DNA of 64,000 nt from UBA7672 sp044224605 (lineage in GTDB: Bacteria; Pseudomonadota; Alphaproteobacteria; Caulobacterales; Hyphomonadaceae), in contig JBGAKC010000002.1 of the NCBI GenBank assembly GCA_044224605.1, positions 1-64,000 on the forward strand, read 5' to 3'. The notes under the pieces are model-generated. The model did not search any database, was not told where the DNA came from, and saw only the letters and a list, made by a program, of their open reading frames with translations. Shown here one piece after another: positions 28,838 through 37,737 of this stretch (its first letter is position 1; the number at the start of each line of letters is the position of its first letter). The translations under genes and the position numbers were made by a program.

Positions 28838-29887
28838 TCAGCTGTTGATCCGCGTCGTCCAGACCAGCCGCGTTGCGGCCACAAGCACGATAACGCCCAG
28901 CGCCTGATGTGTCAGCGACAGGTCGAGCGGAGCAGCATGCATCAAGGTGGCGATGCCGAGAACTGCCTGCATCAAGACCAATCCGCCAAACAGGATGAAC
29001 AGCGACCAGTGTTGGGCCCGGAACTTCCACGCGCTCCACGCCCCGACGGCGAGCAGCACATAGGCCGTCAACCGGTGAACGAACTGCGCCATCGCGGGAT
29101 TCTCGAACAGGTTCCGCCAGAACGGGTCCAGCATCCACATCTCGTCCGGCGCGAACTTGCCGGCCATCAGTGGCCAGTCCGTATAGCCACGACCGGCATC
29201 CAGCCCCGCCACCAGAGCGCCTAGCGCCATTTGAAGGCCGACGATCCAGATGATCGCCGTCGCCCATCCGGCTGCGGCCTTCGGCGCCTCGCGCTTCGTC
29301 GCGCCGAGTTCCAGCCACAGCCAGAAGCAGTAGGCGATGATCAGCAACGCCAAGCAGAAGTGCGTCATCAGGCGATAGGGCGCAACTGTTGTCAGCTCGG
29401 AGTTCACGCCGGACGACACCATCCACCAGCCGATCAGGCCCTGCAGCCCGCCCAGCGCAAACAGCACGATCAGGTGCGGCAGCAGTTTCTTCGTCGTCCG
29501 CCCGGTCACCCAGAAAAAGATCAGCGGTAGCGCAAACGCCACGCCGATCACGCGGCCGAGTTCACGATGGCTCCACTCCCACCAGTAGATGCCCTTAAAG
29601 CCCGCGATATCCATGTTTGGATTGAGAAGGTGATATTGCGCCGTCATCGACTGGTACTTGCCGAACGCATCCGCCCAGTCGGCGTCGTTCATCGGCGGGA
29701 AGGCGCCCAGCAGCGGCTTCCATTCCGTGATCGACAATCCTGAATCCGTCAGCCGGGTCGCCCCACCGACGAGGATCATCGCGTAAACCAGCCCGGCGAT
29801 GACCAGTAGCCACGCCCGCACCAGCCCCACGCCTTTGGCGGGAGCCATTGGATTCAAAGCCAAACCGGCAGCGACAGCCTCGCTCAT
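28838..29887 (-). CDS. ctaA: Heme A synthase (COX15/CtaA type 2)
   Basis: This 349-residue inner-membrane protein has eight predicted helices. It contains GGATRLTDSGLSITEWKPLLGAFPP near the N-terminus, EWSHRELGRVIG, and the second-half counterparts HFCLALLIIAY and LTHQALGVIVL. These supply the histidines that bind the haem groups. It oxidises the C8 methyl of haem O to make haem A for cytochrome aa3 oxidase. The presence of this gene implies that the host makes an aa3-type oxidase. Confidence 0.94.
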   Translation of the reverse strand: MSEAVAAGLALNPMAPAKGVGLVRAWLLVIAGLVYAMILVGGATRLTDSGLSITEWKPLLGAFPPMNDADWADAFGKYQSMTAQYHLLNPNMDIAGFKGIYWWEWSHRELGRVIGVAFALPLIFFWVTGRTTKKLLPHLIVLFALGGLQGLIGWWMVSSGVNSELTTVAPYRLMTHFCLALLIIAYCFWLWLELGATKREAPKAAAGWATAIIWIVGLQMALGALVAGLDAGRGYTDWPLMAGKFAPDEMWMLDPFWRNLFENPAMAQFVHRLTAYVLLAVGAWSAWKFRAQHWSLFILFGGLVLMQAVLGIATLMHAAPLDLSLTHQALGVIVLVAATRLVWTTRINS

Positions 29888-29951
29888 TGCGCGCTTATCC
29901 TACCTGTGAGATCGGAAGGCCAGCGGCCTGAAGGCCGCATGTGGAGCCCCC

Positions 29952-30164
29952 GTGCGTAAAGCCCTCGGATCCCTCATTCTTGTGGCCTGGATGGTCGCCT
30001 ACATCGCCGTCGCGGCGGTGATTGGCGACCGTATCGCGTCCGAACACTGGGCCTGGAAGCTGATCTATTTCCCGATTGTCGGCATGGCCTGGGTCCTGCC
30101 GCTCAAGCCGCTGCTCCGCTGGATGCACGCCAAGGACGGGCCACGTGAGAGCCCGGACGTCTAG
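29952..30164 (+). CDS. DUF2842 small membrane protein
   Basis: This 70-residue protein starts at GTG and has two hydrophobic helices: LGSLILVAWMVAYIAVAAVIG and LIYFPIVGMAWVLPLKPLLRWM. The size and the two-helix plan match the alphaproteobacterial DUF2842 family of unknown function. It often lies near respiratory genes, as here next to ctaA, with which it is divergent. Confidence 0.8.
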   Translation: MRKALGSLILVAWMVAYIAVAAVIGDRIASEHWAWKLIYFPIVGMAWVLPLKPLLRWMHAKDGPRESPDV

Positions 30165-30646
30165 AAGAACCGCCGGAAAACCACGGCGATGAAGCACCAG
30201 ATCGACGTGGCCAGCATCAGCGAAACGCCGGCCACGTAGAAGCCCGGCCGGATCGCCGCATAAAACAGGCCGGCGATGAAGGCCGCCAGCGCCAGGAAGC
30301 CCAGCGCCCAGCCCGGCGCATGCCATACGATCGGTATCTGTCCGGTCTCCGCCTTCGACAGGCGCGACTGGTGCCAGGCCTGATAGAGCATCGACGGCAC
30401 GCCGCCGGCGATCGCTAACACCGTCACCACGAACCACATCTGCTCGATCGGCATCATGAGCGCCAGAACCGGCGGCGTCAGCGACATCACGATCACGCCG
30501 ATCGTGCCCAGCACCATCGCCTGCACAAAATGCCCGTCGGCTTTCTCGAAGCGCCCGTCCTTCGTGAACGCGATGAAGACCGCGATGAACCCCGAATAGG
30601 TCGCCGCGATCGTCGCGAGCAGTCCAAGTTGCGCCAGCGGATCCAT
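30161..30646 (-). CDS. Four-helix membrane hypothetical protein
   Basis: The 161-residue product has four to five predicted membrane helices: LGLLATIAATYSGFIAVFIAF, LGTIGVIVMSLTPPVLALMM, FVVTVLAIAGGVPSML, and two in the C-terminal half. No motif identifies a function. It converges on the DUF2842 gene with a 4-base overlap. Confidence 0.7.
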   Translation of the reverse strand: MDPLAQLGLLATIAATYSGFIAVFIAFTKDGRFEKADGHFVQAMVLGTIGVIVMSLTPPVLALMMPIEQMWFVVTVLAIAGGVPSMLYQAWHQSRLSKAETGQIPIVWHAPGWALGFLALAAFIAGLFYAAIRPGFYVAGVSLMLATSIWCFIAVVFRRFF

Positions 30647-30706
30647 GCTTCACCCCGTTCCGGTACGCAGCCAATGTCGTATCGGATCAGCAATCAACCC
30701 GCCGCA

Positions 30707-30739
30707 CAAGGAAACGGGGCGACCCGTGAGGACCGCCCC
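30707..30739 (-). terminator. Rho-independent-like terminator after the outer-membrane barrel gene
   Basis: On the minus strand a 10-bp stem (GGGGCGGTCC with GGGTCGCCCC, two wobble pairs) closes on a TCAC loop and is followed by GTTTCCTT. It lies about 50 bases after the stop of the barrel gene. The T-run is short, but the stem is strong. Confidence 0.6.
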
Positions 30740-30785
30740 GCGAAACCCCGCGTCCACTCTTTGGGAGTGGCTGCTTGTTTCCAGC

Positions 30786-31511
30786 TTAGAACGACGACAG
30801 AGCGTTGCCGAGGCTCGTGAAGGTCTTGCCTTTACGGTCAGCCTCCTTGAGCGTCGCGTCGCCGAAGTTCCAGCGCAGCGTCACGCCGATAACGTCCGCA
30901 TCCGGAACGTCCCCGCCGAGACGGCTGTAGGCCGCACCGATCGAGAACGGCGAGTTGTCGAAGCGGTATTCCAGACCAGCGCCGAAGCTGGTGATGTCGC
31001 CGTCGATGCCGCCGGCGTCCGCACGAGCGAAGCTCGCGCCGAGGTCGAAGCGGAGGTTGTCCGAGGCGAAGATGCGATAGGCGGCGTTGAGACCCCAGGC
31101 ATCCACATCGTTGTCGTCATCGTTGGCGTAGTTGACGTTGAAGGCCAGCGTGGTGGTGTTGAAGTACTGGGCGTACTCGCCACCGACGAAATAGACCGTG
31201 CTGCCATCCGAGTCAGAGACGCCGGCGAAACCGCCCCAGGCGTTGTTCGCGCCGGAGGTGATCAGGTGGCCCGTCGCCGAAAGCGTGCCGTCAGCGTCGT
31301 CGCTGTCGATGTAGGAGCCGTCGACGATCGCCGACCACGCGCCGCCGGTCGAGAAGATCACTTCGCCGTCGACGCCGTACGCATCGCCGTCGCCGAAATC
31401 CGTGTCGACGCGCGTGTAGTTAGCGCCAACCGAACCCGTTTGAGCAAAGGCAGCGCCCGAGACCATGGAGAGACCCGCCATGAGAGAGGCGGTCACGACA
31501 TATTTTTTCAC
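30786..31511 (-). CDS. Outer-membrane beta-barrel protein, porin-like
   Basis: The 241-residue product starts at GTG with AGGAT upstream and has a Sec signal peptide ending AFAQ (about 23). The mature protein alternates amphipathic strands with Asp/Gly-rich turns (DTDFGDGDAYGVDGEVIF, NVNYANDDDNDVDAWGLN, SFGAGLEYRFDNSPFSIGAAYSRL), giving about eight to ten strands. This pattern resembles small outer-membrane barrels such as the OmpW/OprF-N and porin-like groups. The acidic turns may bind cations. Two hairpins lie in its upstream region. Confidence 0.8.
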   Translation of the reverse strand: MKKYVVTASLMAGLSMVSGAAFAQTGSVGANYTRVDTDFGDGDAYGVDGEVIFSTGGAWSAIVDGSYIDSDDADGTLSATGHLITSGANNAWGGFAGVSDSDGSTVYFVGGEYAQYFNTTTLAFNVNYANDDDNDVDAWGLNAAYRIFASDNLRFDLGASFARADAGGIDGDITSFGAGLEYRFDNSPFSIGAAYSRLGGDVPDADVIGVTLRWNFGDATLKEADRKGKTFTSLGNALSSF

Positions 31512-31533
31512 GTTCTTATCCTGTCGATTAGGA

Positions 31534-31579
31534 GCGGGCGGATTGCCCGCGGCGCTGATCTATCCGTAGGCGGATAGAT
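31534..31579 (-). promoter_or_regulatory. Two inverted repeats upstream of the outer-membrane barrel gene
   Basis: GCGGGC/GCCCGC (31534-31550, 5-base gap) and ATCTATCCG/CGGATAGAT (31558-31579, 4-base gap) lie 23-68 bases before the GTG start. They could be a 5' leader structure or an operator. Both are perfect palindromic arms. Confidence 0.4.
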
Positions 31580-31778
31580 TCGTCTGTCACACAGGAGTCA
31601 CACACGGCGCCTGCCTTTTTGGCGCCCCAATCCATTAACTGGGCGATGTCCAACCGGTACCAACCGGCGCGGCTGAAGAAGTCCTTCTACCGCCCCGATC
31701 TCGCGGAAAAATTTGTGCGCCTCAGGCCTCAATCTCAATCATTTTGACCTCGAAACAACTCGGTTCGATTAAGGCCGA

Positions 31779-32255
31779 TCACAACAATTTTTCGATAGCC
31801 TGTCGCAGTTCAGAGCTTTCCGGCTCTACCCGTGACTTGAAGGCGGCTACGGGTTTTCCCTGCCTGTCGGTCAGCAGCTTGTGGAAATTCCACGCCGGAT
31901 GCGCCGCACGCCCAAGTTCCTCGCGCACCCATTTGTAGAAGGGATGCGCCTTGCCGCCCTTCACATTGGTCTTCTCCGTCATCGGGAACGTCACGGCGTA
32001 GGTGACCGCACAGAACGCTGCGATCTCCGTTTCCCGCGCCGGCTCCTGCCAGAGGAACTGGTTGCACGGCACGCCAAGCACGGTGAAGCCGCGATCATGA
32101 TAGCGCTGATAGAGATGCTGCAGTCCGGTATATTGCGGCGTGAACCCGCACTTCGACGCCACGTTGACGACAAGCATCGCCTGTCCCTCGAACCGCTTCA
32201 GCGGCAGCGGCGATCCATCGATGCCGACAAACTCGAAATCGAAAGCAGTCGTCAT
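31779..32255 (-). CDS. Glutathione peroxidase-like thiol peroxidase (copy 2)
   Basis: The 158-residue enzyme reduces hydroperoxides. The peroxidatic Cys36 lies in NVASKCGFTPQY, and the family motifs GVPCNQF and WNFHKLL are intact. A further cysteine in AFCAVTYAVTFP is the probable resolving residue, so thioredoxin may be the real reductant. Its ATG directly abuts the TAG stop of the paralogue upstream, so translation is probably coupled. The two proteins are the same length and colinear. Confidence 0.93.
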   Translation of the reverse strand: MTTAFDFEFVGIDGSPLPLKRFEGQAMLVVNVASKCGFTPQYTGLQHLYQRYHDRGFTVLGVPCNQFLWQEPARETEIAAFCAVTYAVTFPMTEKTNVKGGKAHPFYKWVREELGRAAHPAWNFHKLLTDRQGKPVAAFKSRVEPESSELRQAIEKLL

Positions 32256-32732
32256 CTACAGCGCCTTCACGATGGCTTCGCGCAACTCCGCGGCCTCCGG
32301 CACGGTCGTCGGCGCGAACGCCCGCAGCGCCTTGCCGTCCTTCCCGATCAGCAGCTTGTGGAAATTCCACACTGGCTCGGCCGGATCACCCAGCTCGCCC
32401 TTCATCCATTTGTAGAACGGATGCGCGCCATCACCCTTCACATCCGTCTTCTCCGTCAGCGGAAAATCGACGCCATACGTCCTCGAACAGAATGTATGGA
32501 TCTCTGCGTTCGTCCCCGGCTCCTGCCCCATGAACTGGTTCGATGGCACGCCAAGCACCACCAGCCCCTTGTCGCGCATCTCATGATATAGCCGCACCAG
32601 CCCCTCATACTGCGGCGTCAGCCCGCACTTCGACGCGACGTTCACGATCAACACCGGATGCCCGCTGAACTGTTTCAGCGGCAGCGCCTTGCCGTCGATC
32701 GACATGAAACTGAAATCATGCGCGGTTGTCAT
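32256..32732 (-). CDS. Glutathione peroxidase-like thiol peroxidase (copy 1)
   Basis: This 158-residue paralogue of the downstream gene has peroxidatic Cys36 in NVASKCGLTPQY, the WNFHKLL tryptophan motif and a likely resolving cysteine in TFCSRTYGVDFP. Its GVPSNQF motif carries serine where copy 2 has cysteine. Together they form a tandem duplicate with zero spacing. It is divergent from the secreted protein gene at 32819, with a short shared promoter region. Confidence 0.93.
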   Translation of the reverse strand: MTTAHDFSFMSIDGKALPLKQFSGHPVLIVNVASKCGLTPQYEGLVRLYHEMRDKGLVVLGVPSNQFMGQEPGTNAEIHTFCSRTYGVDFPLTEKTDVKGDGAHPFYKWMKGELGDPAEPVWNFHKLLIGKDGKALRAFAPTTVPEAAELREAIVKAL

Positions 32733-32818
32733 TGCTGTGCTCCGGGATTGCGGACGGCATCTCGCTCACTTTGTCTGGATACGCCGTATCGGAACAAACG
32801 CACAGGGGGGCGAATGGC

Positions 32819-33351
32819 GTGCGATGTGAACTGACTGGCCTGGCTGCTGGCGCGCTGTCCGCATTCGCCGCTCCTGCGCACGCCCAGAAGACTTGGACGA
32901 GCGCGGACAACGTCGTGGCCCTTGCTGTTCCGAAAGCGTGGGAAACCTTCCCTGAACCCGCCTACGACTTGTTTTCGGAGGCGTACATAGAGGACAGGGC
33001 CGTCGCCAATTGCTATGTCAGAATGCAGTCAGCTGCGAACGCGAAAGGCGCGACACGGGATCAGCTGAACGCCTTTCTTTCAGGCAAGACGGCCGAAACC
33101 GTGAAGACGTCGGCCCCCGTCACACGTTTCTGGAACGCTCGTCAGATGAGCGGCGTGCGCCTGCTCGAATTCACATTCGAACCCATCGAGGATGACATGC
33201 GACCGGATGAGTCGATCGTTCAGTTCGGCTACATAAACGGAGCAATGACCGCGGCCTTCCAGCTCACCTGCGCCGCGCCAAAACCGCTGGCGCCGCAACT
33301 ACCCAAGGACATAAGGCGCTTCTCGATTCAATCACCATCCAGCTGGACTGA
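32819..33351 (+). CDS. Secreted hypothetical protein with probable frameshift near its end
   Basis: It starts at GTG after AGGGGGG and has a signal peptide ending PAHAQ. The mature part (KTWTSADNVVALAVPKAWETFPEP onward) has two cysteines (ANCYVR, QLTCAAPK) and no family I know. The uninterrupted frame runs on to 33553, far into the opposite-strand acyltransferase gene. If one base is restored near 33315, the end becomes ALLDSITIQLD and stops at TGA 33349, which looks like a natural C-terminus with only a 24-base overlap. I therefore infer a one-base deletion or a sequencing error. The protein would be about 177 residues. Confidence 0.55.
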
Positions 33352-34119
33352 CGCCGGTTCGCTGGCCTCCGGAGCGGACTGCGCCACCCGTTCGATCCCA
33401 TTCGCCCTGTCCCACGCCCGGCCTTCGTCGATCAGCCGGTCCGTATTCGTTCTGATCGCCTCGCCGAGTTGCTCGATGAACTCGTCCTTGCCCAGTCCCG
33501 GCGGGATCGGATCGAGGAACTCGATCACCGCTGGACCCGGATACTTGCGATAATCTTCCTGCTGCCAGCGGAGGCCGAGGTTCGTCGCCACAGGCACGAC
33601 CGGCCATTGCGACGCTTCCTGCATGTGCCACACGCCCGCGCGGATGCGCTTGTGCTCGTCCACCTTGGTGAGGTGGCCCTCAGGATAAATCAGCACGATG
33701 CGCTTGTCCTCGGCCGCCTTTGCGAAACTGGCCGCGAGGTCCTTGCGCGCTTCCGGCCCGCCGCAGTTGTCGATCACGATCGCGCCCAGCTTCTCAAGCA
33801 CCTTCGGCACCAGCGGGAACCGCTCAAGATGATCGCCCGTCACGAACGCGATATCCTTGAACTGCACATACATCATGAAGCCGTCGCCATAGCTTGAGTG
33901 CTTCGGCGCGACGATGAAGGGCGGCGGCGGCAGCCGCTCCATGCCCCGAGCCTCCGGCTTGATGCCGACCAGCTTCATCAGCTGCACCATGCGCCTGGTG
34001 TAGCGCCTCACCGCCCAGCGCACGCCATGGTGACCCGGCACAAGCGCCAGCACGGCGGCCATCAGCACATATAGGATCGATATCCACCAGAACCCGATGG
34101 CGAAGAAAAATGATCGCAT
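33328..34119 (-). CDS. 1-acyl-sn-glycerol-3-phosphate acyltransferase (PlsC-like)
   Basis: This 263-residue membrane-associated enzyme has an N-terminal hydrophobic segment (FFFAIGFWWISILYVLMAAVLAL). The catalytic HX4D motif is HSSYGD (His74, Asp79) and the acceptor motif is YPEGH (145-149). It should transfer a fatty acyl group to lysophosphatidic acid or a related acceptor. A longer reading frame exists upstream to 34548, but the start here has GGGGGA before it and begins the conserved protein. The YghU-like gene upstream is on the same strand. Confidence 0.9.
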   Translation of the reverse strand: MRSFFFAIGFWWISILYVLMAAVLALVPGHHGVRWAVRRYTRRMVQLMKLVGIKPEARGMERLPPPPFIVAPKHSSYGDGFMMYVQFKDIAFVTGDHLERFPLVPKVLEKLGAIVIDNCGGPEARKDLAASFAKAAEDKRIVLIYPEGHLTKVDEHKRIRAGVWHMQEASQWPVVPVATNLGLRWQQEDYRKYPGPAVIEFLDPIPPGLGKDEFIEQLGEAIRTNTDRLIDEGRAWDRANGIERVAQSAPEASEPASVQLDGD

Positions 34120-34187
34120 GCTTCCCCCATGGCAATACGCCCGGGTCGCATTCCATGCCTGTGAGGTCAACGCCTGCCGGCAGCCAA

Positions 34188-35057
34188 TCAGCCGACCTTG
34201 GCAATCTTGTCCTGTGTCTTCAGGTCGAAGTCGCTGGCGTCGTGCCGCTCGTGCAGCTGGCTCGCCGGATCGCCCCATGTCCGGTTGACCATCCGCCCGC
34301 GCTTCACTGCAGGCCGCTTCGCAATCTGGTCCGTCCACCGGATGACGTTCTTGTATTCGTGCACGGAGAGGAACTCGCCCGCGCCATAGAGGATGCCCTT
34401 CACCATCGTGCCGTACCACGGCCACACCGATATATCCGCGATCGTATAGTCGTCGCCCGCAAGATACTCCGTCTCGGACAGCCTTCGGTCGAGCACGTCG
34501 AGCTGGCGCTTCACCTCCATGGCGTAGCGGTCGATCGGATATTCCCACTTCGCCGGCGCATACGCGTAGAAGTGTCCGAAGCCGCCGCCCAGGAACGGCG
34601 CCGCGCCCATCTGCCAGAACAGCCAGTTCAGCGCCTCGGTCCGCGTCGCACGATCATGCGGCAGGAACGCGTCGAACTTCTCTGCGAGATAAAGCAGGAT
34701 CGATCCGGACTCAAACACGCGCACCGGCTTCGGCTCGCCATGATCCGCCATCACGGGAATCTTGGAGTTCGGATTGATCTCCACATAGCCGCTCGAGAAC
34801 TGCTCTCCCTTGTTGATGTTGATCAGCCACGCATCGTACTCGGCGCCGGCGCGGCCGAGCGCCAGCAGCTCCTCGAGCATCACCGTTACTTTCACGCCGT
34901 TCGGCGTGCCGAGCGAATAGAGCTGGAGGGGATGCTTGCCGACCGGGAGGACCTTCTCATGCGTCGGCCCTGCGATTGGCCGGTTGATGTTCGAGAAGCG
35001 GTGCTCCGTCCCCTTGTTCCAGGTCCACACCTTGGGAGGCGTATAGGTGTCGCTCAT
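34188..35057 (-). CDS. yghU: Glutathione S-transferase, YghU-type disulfide-bond oxidoreductase
   Basis: The 289-residue protein matches E. coli YghU closely in order: YTPPKVWTWNKGTEHRFSNINRP, then GPTHEKVLPVGKHPLQLYSLGTPNG, NPNSKIPV and FESGSILLYLAEKF. YghU binds two glutathiones and reduces disulfides. The start at MSDTYTPPK was chosen because the upstream 47 residues of the open frame are unconserved and arginine-rich. It lies upstream of the acyltransferase gene with a 68-base gap. Confidence 0.92.
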   Translation of the reverse strand: MSDTYTPPKVWTWNKGTEHRFSNINRPIAGPTHEKVLPVGKHPLQLYSLGTPNGVKVTVMLEELLALGRAGAEYDAWLININKGEQFSSGYVEINPNSKIPVMADHGEPKPVRVFESGSILLYLAEKFDAFLPHDRATRTEALNWLFWQMGAAPFLGGGFGHFYAYAPAKWEYPIDRYAMEVKRQLDVLDRRLSETEYLAGDDYTIADISVWPWYGTMVKGILYGAGEFLSVHEYKNVIRWTDQIAKRPAVKRGRMVNRTWGDPASQLHERHDASDFDLKTQDKIAKVG

Positions 35058-35239
35058 GCGGGCAGTCCCTCGCGGAATTCCGGTCCAACGGCCCAAGATG
35101 TGCGGCCGGGCGCCCACCCTTACAAGCCGAAATCGCGCGTCAAGGCGTCGCCATCGATGACCCCACCTGTTCTGTGCCTCAAGGATAACTGACAACACGC
35201 GCCGATGAGGCTAGCCTTGAGGCAAGCTGGGAGATTCCA

Positions 35240-35677
35240 ATGCGCGCGCTTGTCCTTGGGCTGACCATCATCGCCTTGCCTGCCTGTACGCAGATGCCGG
35301 GCGCGAGTTCCGCATGGACCGATGGCGTCAAGTTCACGCCGATGGGCGCGGCAAACCCTGGCGCCTTCTCGGCCACGCTGGATGGCAGTACGAGCGCAGC
35401 GGGCCCCTACACCATCCGTGTCCACATCGAGAAAGGCGGAATGATCGCGCCGCACACGCATCCCGACACGCGCGTGGTCACCGTTGTCTCCGGCGAACTC
35501 TGCTACGGCTTCGGCGCCCTGTTCGACCCCGATGGCTGCAAGCTCTATCCCGAAGGCAGCTACTTCACCGTCCCTGGCAACGCGCCGCACTACGGTTACG
35601 GAAAGACCGGCGATGCAGTGTATCAGGAGAGCGGCGTCGGCCCGTCGGCGTTCGTGCCTGTCGCTGGTGCGCAATAA
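35240..35677 (+). CDS. Cupin-domain lipoprotein
   Basis: The 145-residue protein has a signal peptide with lipobox ALPAC (Cys16). A single cupin barrel follows: the first motif is GGMIAPHTHPDTRVVTVVSGELCYGFG, and the second ends in PGNAPHYGY. Two histidines of PHTHPD and the later His can bind a metal. The substrate is unknown. Exported cupins of this size may bind sugars or small acids. Confidence 0.82.
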   Translation: MRALVLGLTIIALPACTQMPGASSAWTDGVKFTPMGAANPGAFSATLDGSTSAAGPYTIRVHIEKGGMIAPHTHPDTRVVTVVSGELCYGFGALFDPDGCKLYPEGSYFTVPGNAPHYGYGKTGDAVYQESGVGPSAFVPVAGAQ

Positions 35678-35725
35678 GCACCGGCCCTTTTCTTTCCCTG
35701 TGCGCAGCACTTGGGGGAGGAAAAT

Positions 35726-37576
35726 TCAAGCCACCACGCTTTCCCGCGCTGCCTGCTCGGCCAGGTCATGCGCCCGTGACTGCCGGCTCCACAGGTCGGC
35801 ATAGAGACCGCCTGCATCCAGGAGCTCGCGGTGCGTGCCGCGCTCGACGATCTTCCCTTCGCTCAGCACGATGATCTCGTCCGCGCCCGCCACCGTCGAC
35901 AGCCTGTGCGCCACCATCAGCGTCGTGCGCCCCTTCGCGGCCTCGTCGAGAGCGCCCTGCACTTCCGCCTCGGTCGCCGAGTCCAGAGCCGATGTCGCTT
36001 CATCGAGCACGAGGATTGCAGGGTTCTTCAGGATCGCGCGCGCGATGCCGACCCGCTGGCGTTCGCCGCCGGAGAGCTTGACACCCCGCTCGCCGACGCG
36101 CGTCTCCCAACCCTTGGGCAGCTTGTCGATGAACTCCAGCAGCTGCGCCCGCCGTGCAGCATCGCGCAAATCCTCGTTGCTAGCGCCCGGCCGGCCGTAG
36201 AGCAGGTTCTCCTTCATCGACGTGTTGAACAGCACCACTTCCTGCGGCACGAGCCCGATCGCGTCACGGAGGCTCTCCTGCTTCAGCCCGCGCACATTCT
36301 GCCCGTCCACGAACACCGCCCCGCCCTTGGTGTCGTAGAACCGAAACAGTAGTTTCAGCAGCGTCGACTTGCCCGAACCCGATGGTCCCACGACCGCCAG
36401 CTTCGTCCCGGCCGGCACTGTGAACGACACATCGTCAATTCCTGCCGAGCGCGCATCGTGCGTGAACACGACGTGGTCGAACCTCACCTCACCGCCCTTC
36501 ACCTGCAGCGGCTTGGCGTCCGGCGCATCCGACACTTCCGCCTTCATGTTGAGCAGGCCGTACAGCTTCTCGAGATCGATCGCGCCCTGCTTGATCTCGC
36601 GAAACGCAAACCCCAGGATCGACAGCGGACGGTAGAGGTTGCTCATGATCAGCACCACGGCCGCCATGTCGCCTGCCTGCACCGTTCCGTTCACCGCGCC
36701 CATCGCCGTGATCGCCGCAACCCCCGTCAGGCCGAGCGCCATGATGATGTCCTGCCCCGCATTCAGCAGCGCCAGCGAGCGCGACACATCCACCATGTGC
36801 TTGTTGTAGGTCCGCATCGCGCTGTCATAGCGCTCGGTCTCGCGCGCCTCCGCCGCAAATGCCTTCACCGTCTCGAAATTGGTGAGGCTATCCACCGCCA
36901 GCGCCCGCAGCTCGGTATCCGCCGCATTGAGCTTTCGCCGCTGCTCGGTCCGCCAGTTGGTCAGCACCCCCGTGAACGTCGCATACAGCACCACCGTCGC
37001 CACCGCGATCAGCGCCGCGATCCAGCTATACCGCGTCGACAGCACGAACGCCGCCAGCGCCAGCTCGATCAGCGTCGGCCCGATGTTGAAGGCGAGAAAC
37101 CGGATCAGGTAGTCGAGCGCCGCCACGCCGCGATCAATCACACGGTTCAGCGCGCCGGTTCGCCGCGTCTGATGGAACGCCAGCGACAGGCCCTGCGCAT
37201 GTCCATAGGACTCGACGGCGATCAGCCGCTGCGCATCCTGACTCACCGGCGCGAACAGCGCATCGCGCGCGTACGGCAGGTTGCTCGACAGTATCCGCGC
37301 CCCCGTCCACCAGCCCAGCAGCAGCAGCACCGCCGCCAGCGTCGCATCGGCGCCCGACATCTGGTTGATGGCGTCCCCGAAGAACACCGGCGCGTAGACC
37401 GCGAACACCTTGCTCGCCAGCGTCAGCACCAGCGCCAGCACCATCACCGGTCGCCACTTCTTCAGCTGCGGCCGCGCCATGATCTTGCCGATCCGGACGA
37501 GGGAGACGCCTATCCCCGCATCCCCCGACTCGATCGCGTCAACGTCGCCGGGAGCTGCTCTTGGGTGCATGGCCAT
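35726..37576 (-). CDS. ABC exporter, Atm1-like half-transporter
   Basis: The 616-residue protein fuses six membrane helices (about 40-330) with a nucleotide-binding domain. It has Walker A GPSGSGKST (near 400), the LSGGERQR signature, Walker B ILVLDEATSALD and the H-loop AHRLST. The sequence GKSTLLKLLFRFYDTKGGAV resembles mitochondrial Atm1 and its alphaproteobacterial homologues, which export glutathione-bound sulfur or metal species. It should act as a homodimer in the inner membrane. The ATG at 37570 is an alternative start. Confidence 0.9.
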   Translation of the reverse strand: MAMHPRAAPGDVDAIESGDAGIGVSLVRIGKIMARPQLKKWRPVMVLALVLTLASKVFAVYAPVFFGDAINQMSGADATLAAVLLLLGWWTGARILSSNLPYARDALFAPVSQDAQRLIAVESYGHAQGLSLAFHQTRRTGALNRVIDRGVAALDYLIRFLAFNIGPTLIELALAAFVLSTRYSWIAALIAVATVVLYATFTGVLTNWRTEQRRKLNAADTELRALAVDSLTNFETVKAFAAEARETERYDSAMRTYNKHMVDVSRSLALLNAGQDIIMALGLTGVAAITAMGAVNGTVQAGDMAAVVLIMSNLYRPLSILGFAFREIKQGAIDLEKLYGLLNMKAEVSDAPDAKPLQVKGGEVRFDHVVFTHDARSAGIDDVSFTVPAGTKLAVVGPSGSGKSTLLKLLFRFYDTKGGAVFVDGQNVRGLKQESLRDAIGLVPQEVVLFNTSMKENLLYGRPGASNEDLRDAARRAQLLEFIDKLPKGWETRVGERGVKLSGGERQRVGIARAILKNPAILVLDEATSALDSATEAEVQGALDEAAKGRTTLMVAHRLSTVAGADEIIVLSEGKIVERGTHRELLDAGGLYADLWSRQSRAHDLAEQAARESVVA

Positions 37577-37737
37577 GGCGATTATGTAGGCCCGCCACCG
37601 AGGAAACGCCAGAGTTCCCGGCCTGGCCCTGCCGCCAGCCCGATGTCAGCAGTCCCTGTGGAAAAGCCGCACGCGTCTGGCTTTGCCTCCGGCCCGAACC
37701 GTCGCATCTATGCTTCTCAGAAGAAGTGAGAAGAAGA

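Noticed and set aside
34120..34548. N-terminal extension of the acyltransferase frame
   Set aside because: It overlaps the YghU-like gene, is arginine-rich, and the conserved protein starts at the ATG with a clear ribosome-binding site at 34119.
36458..37729. Plus-strand frame of 423 residues opposite the ABC exporter
   Set aside because: It is antisense to a gene with complete Walker motifs and is rich in Arg/His/Gln.
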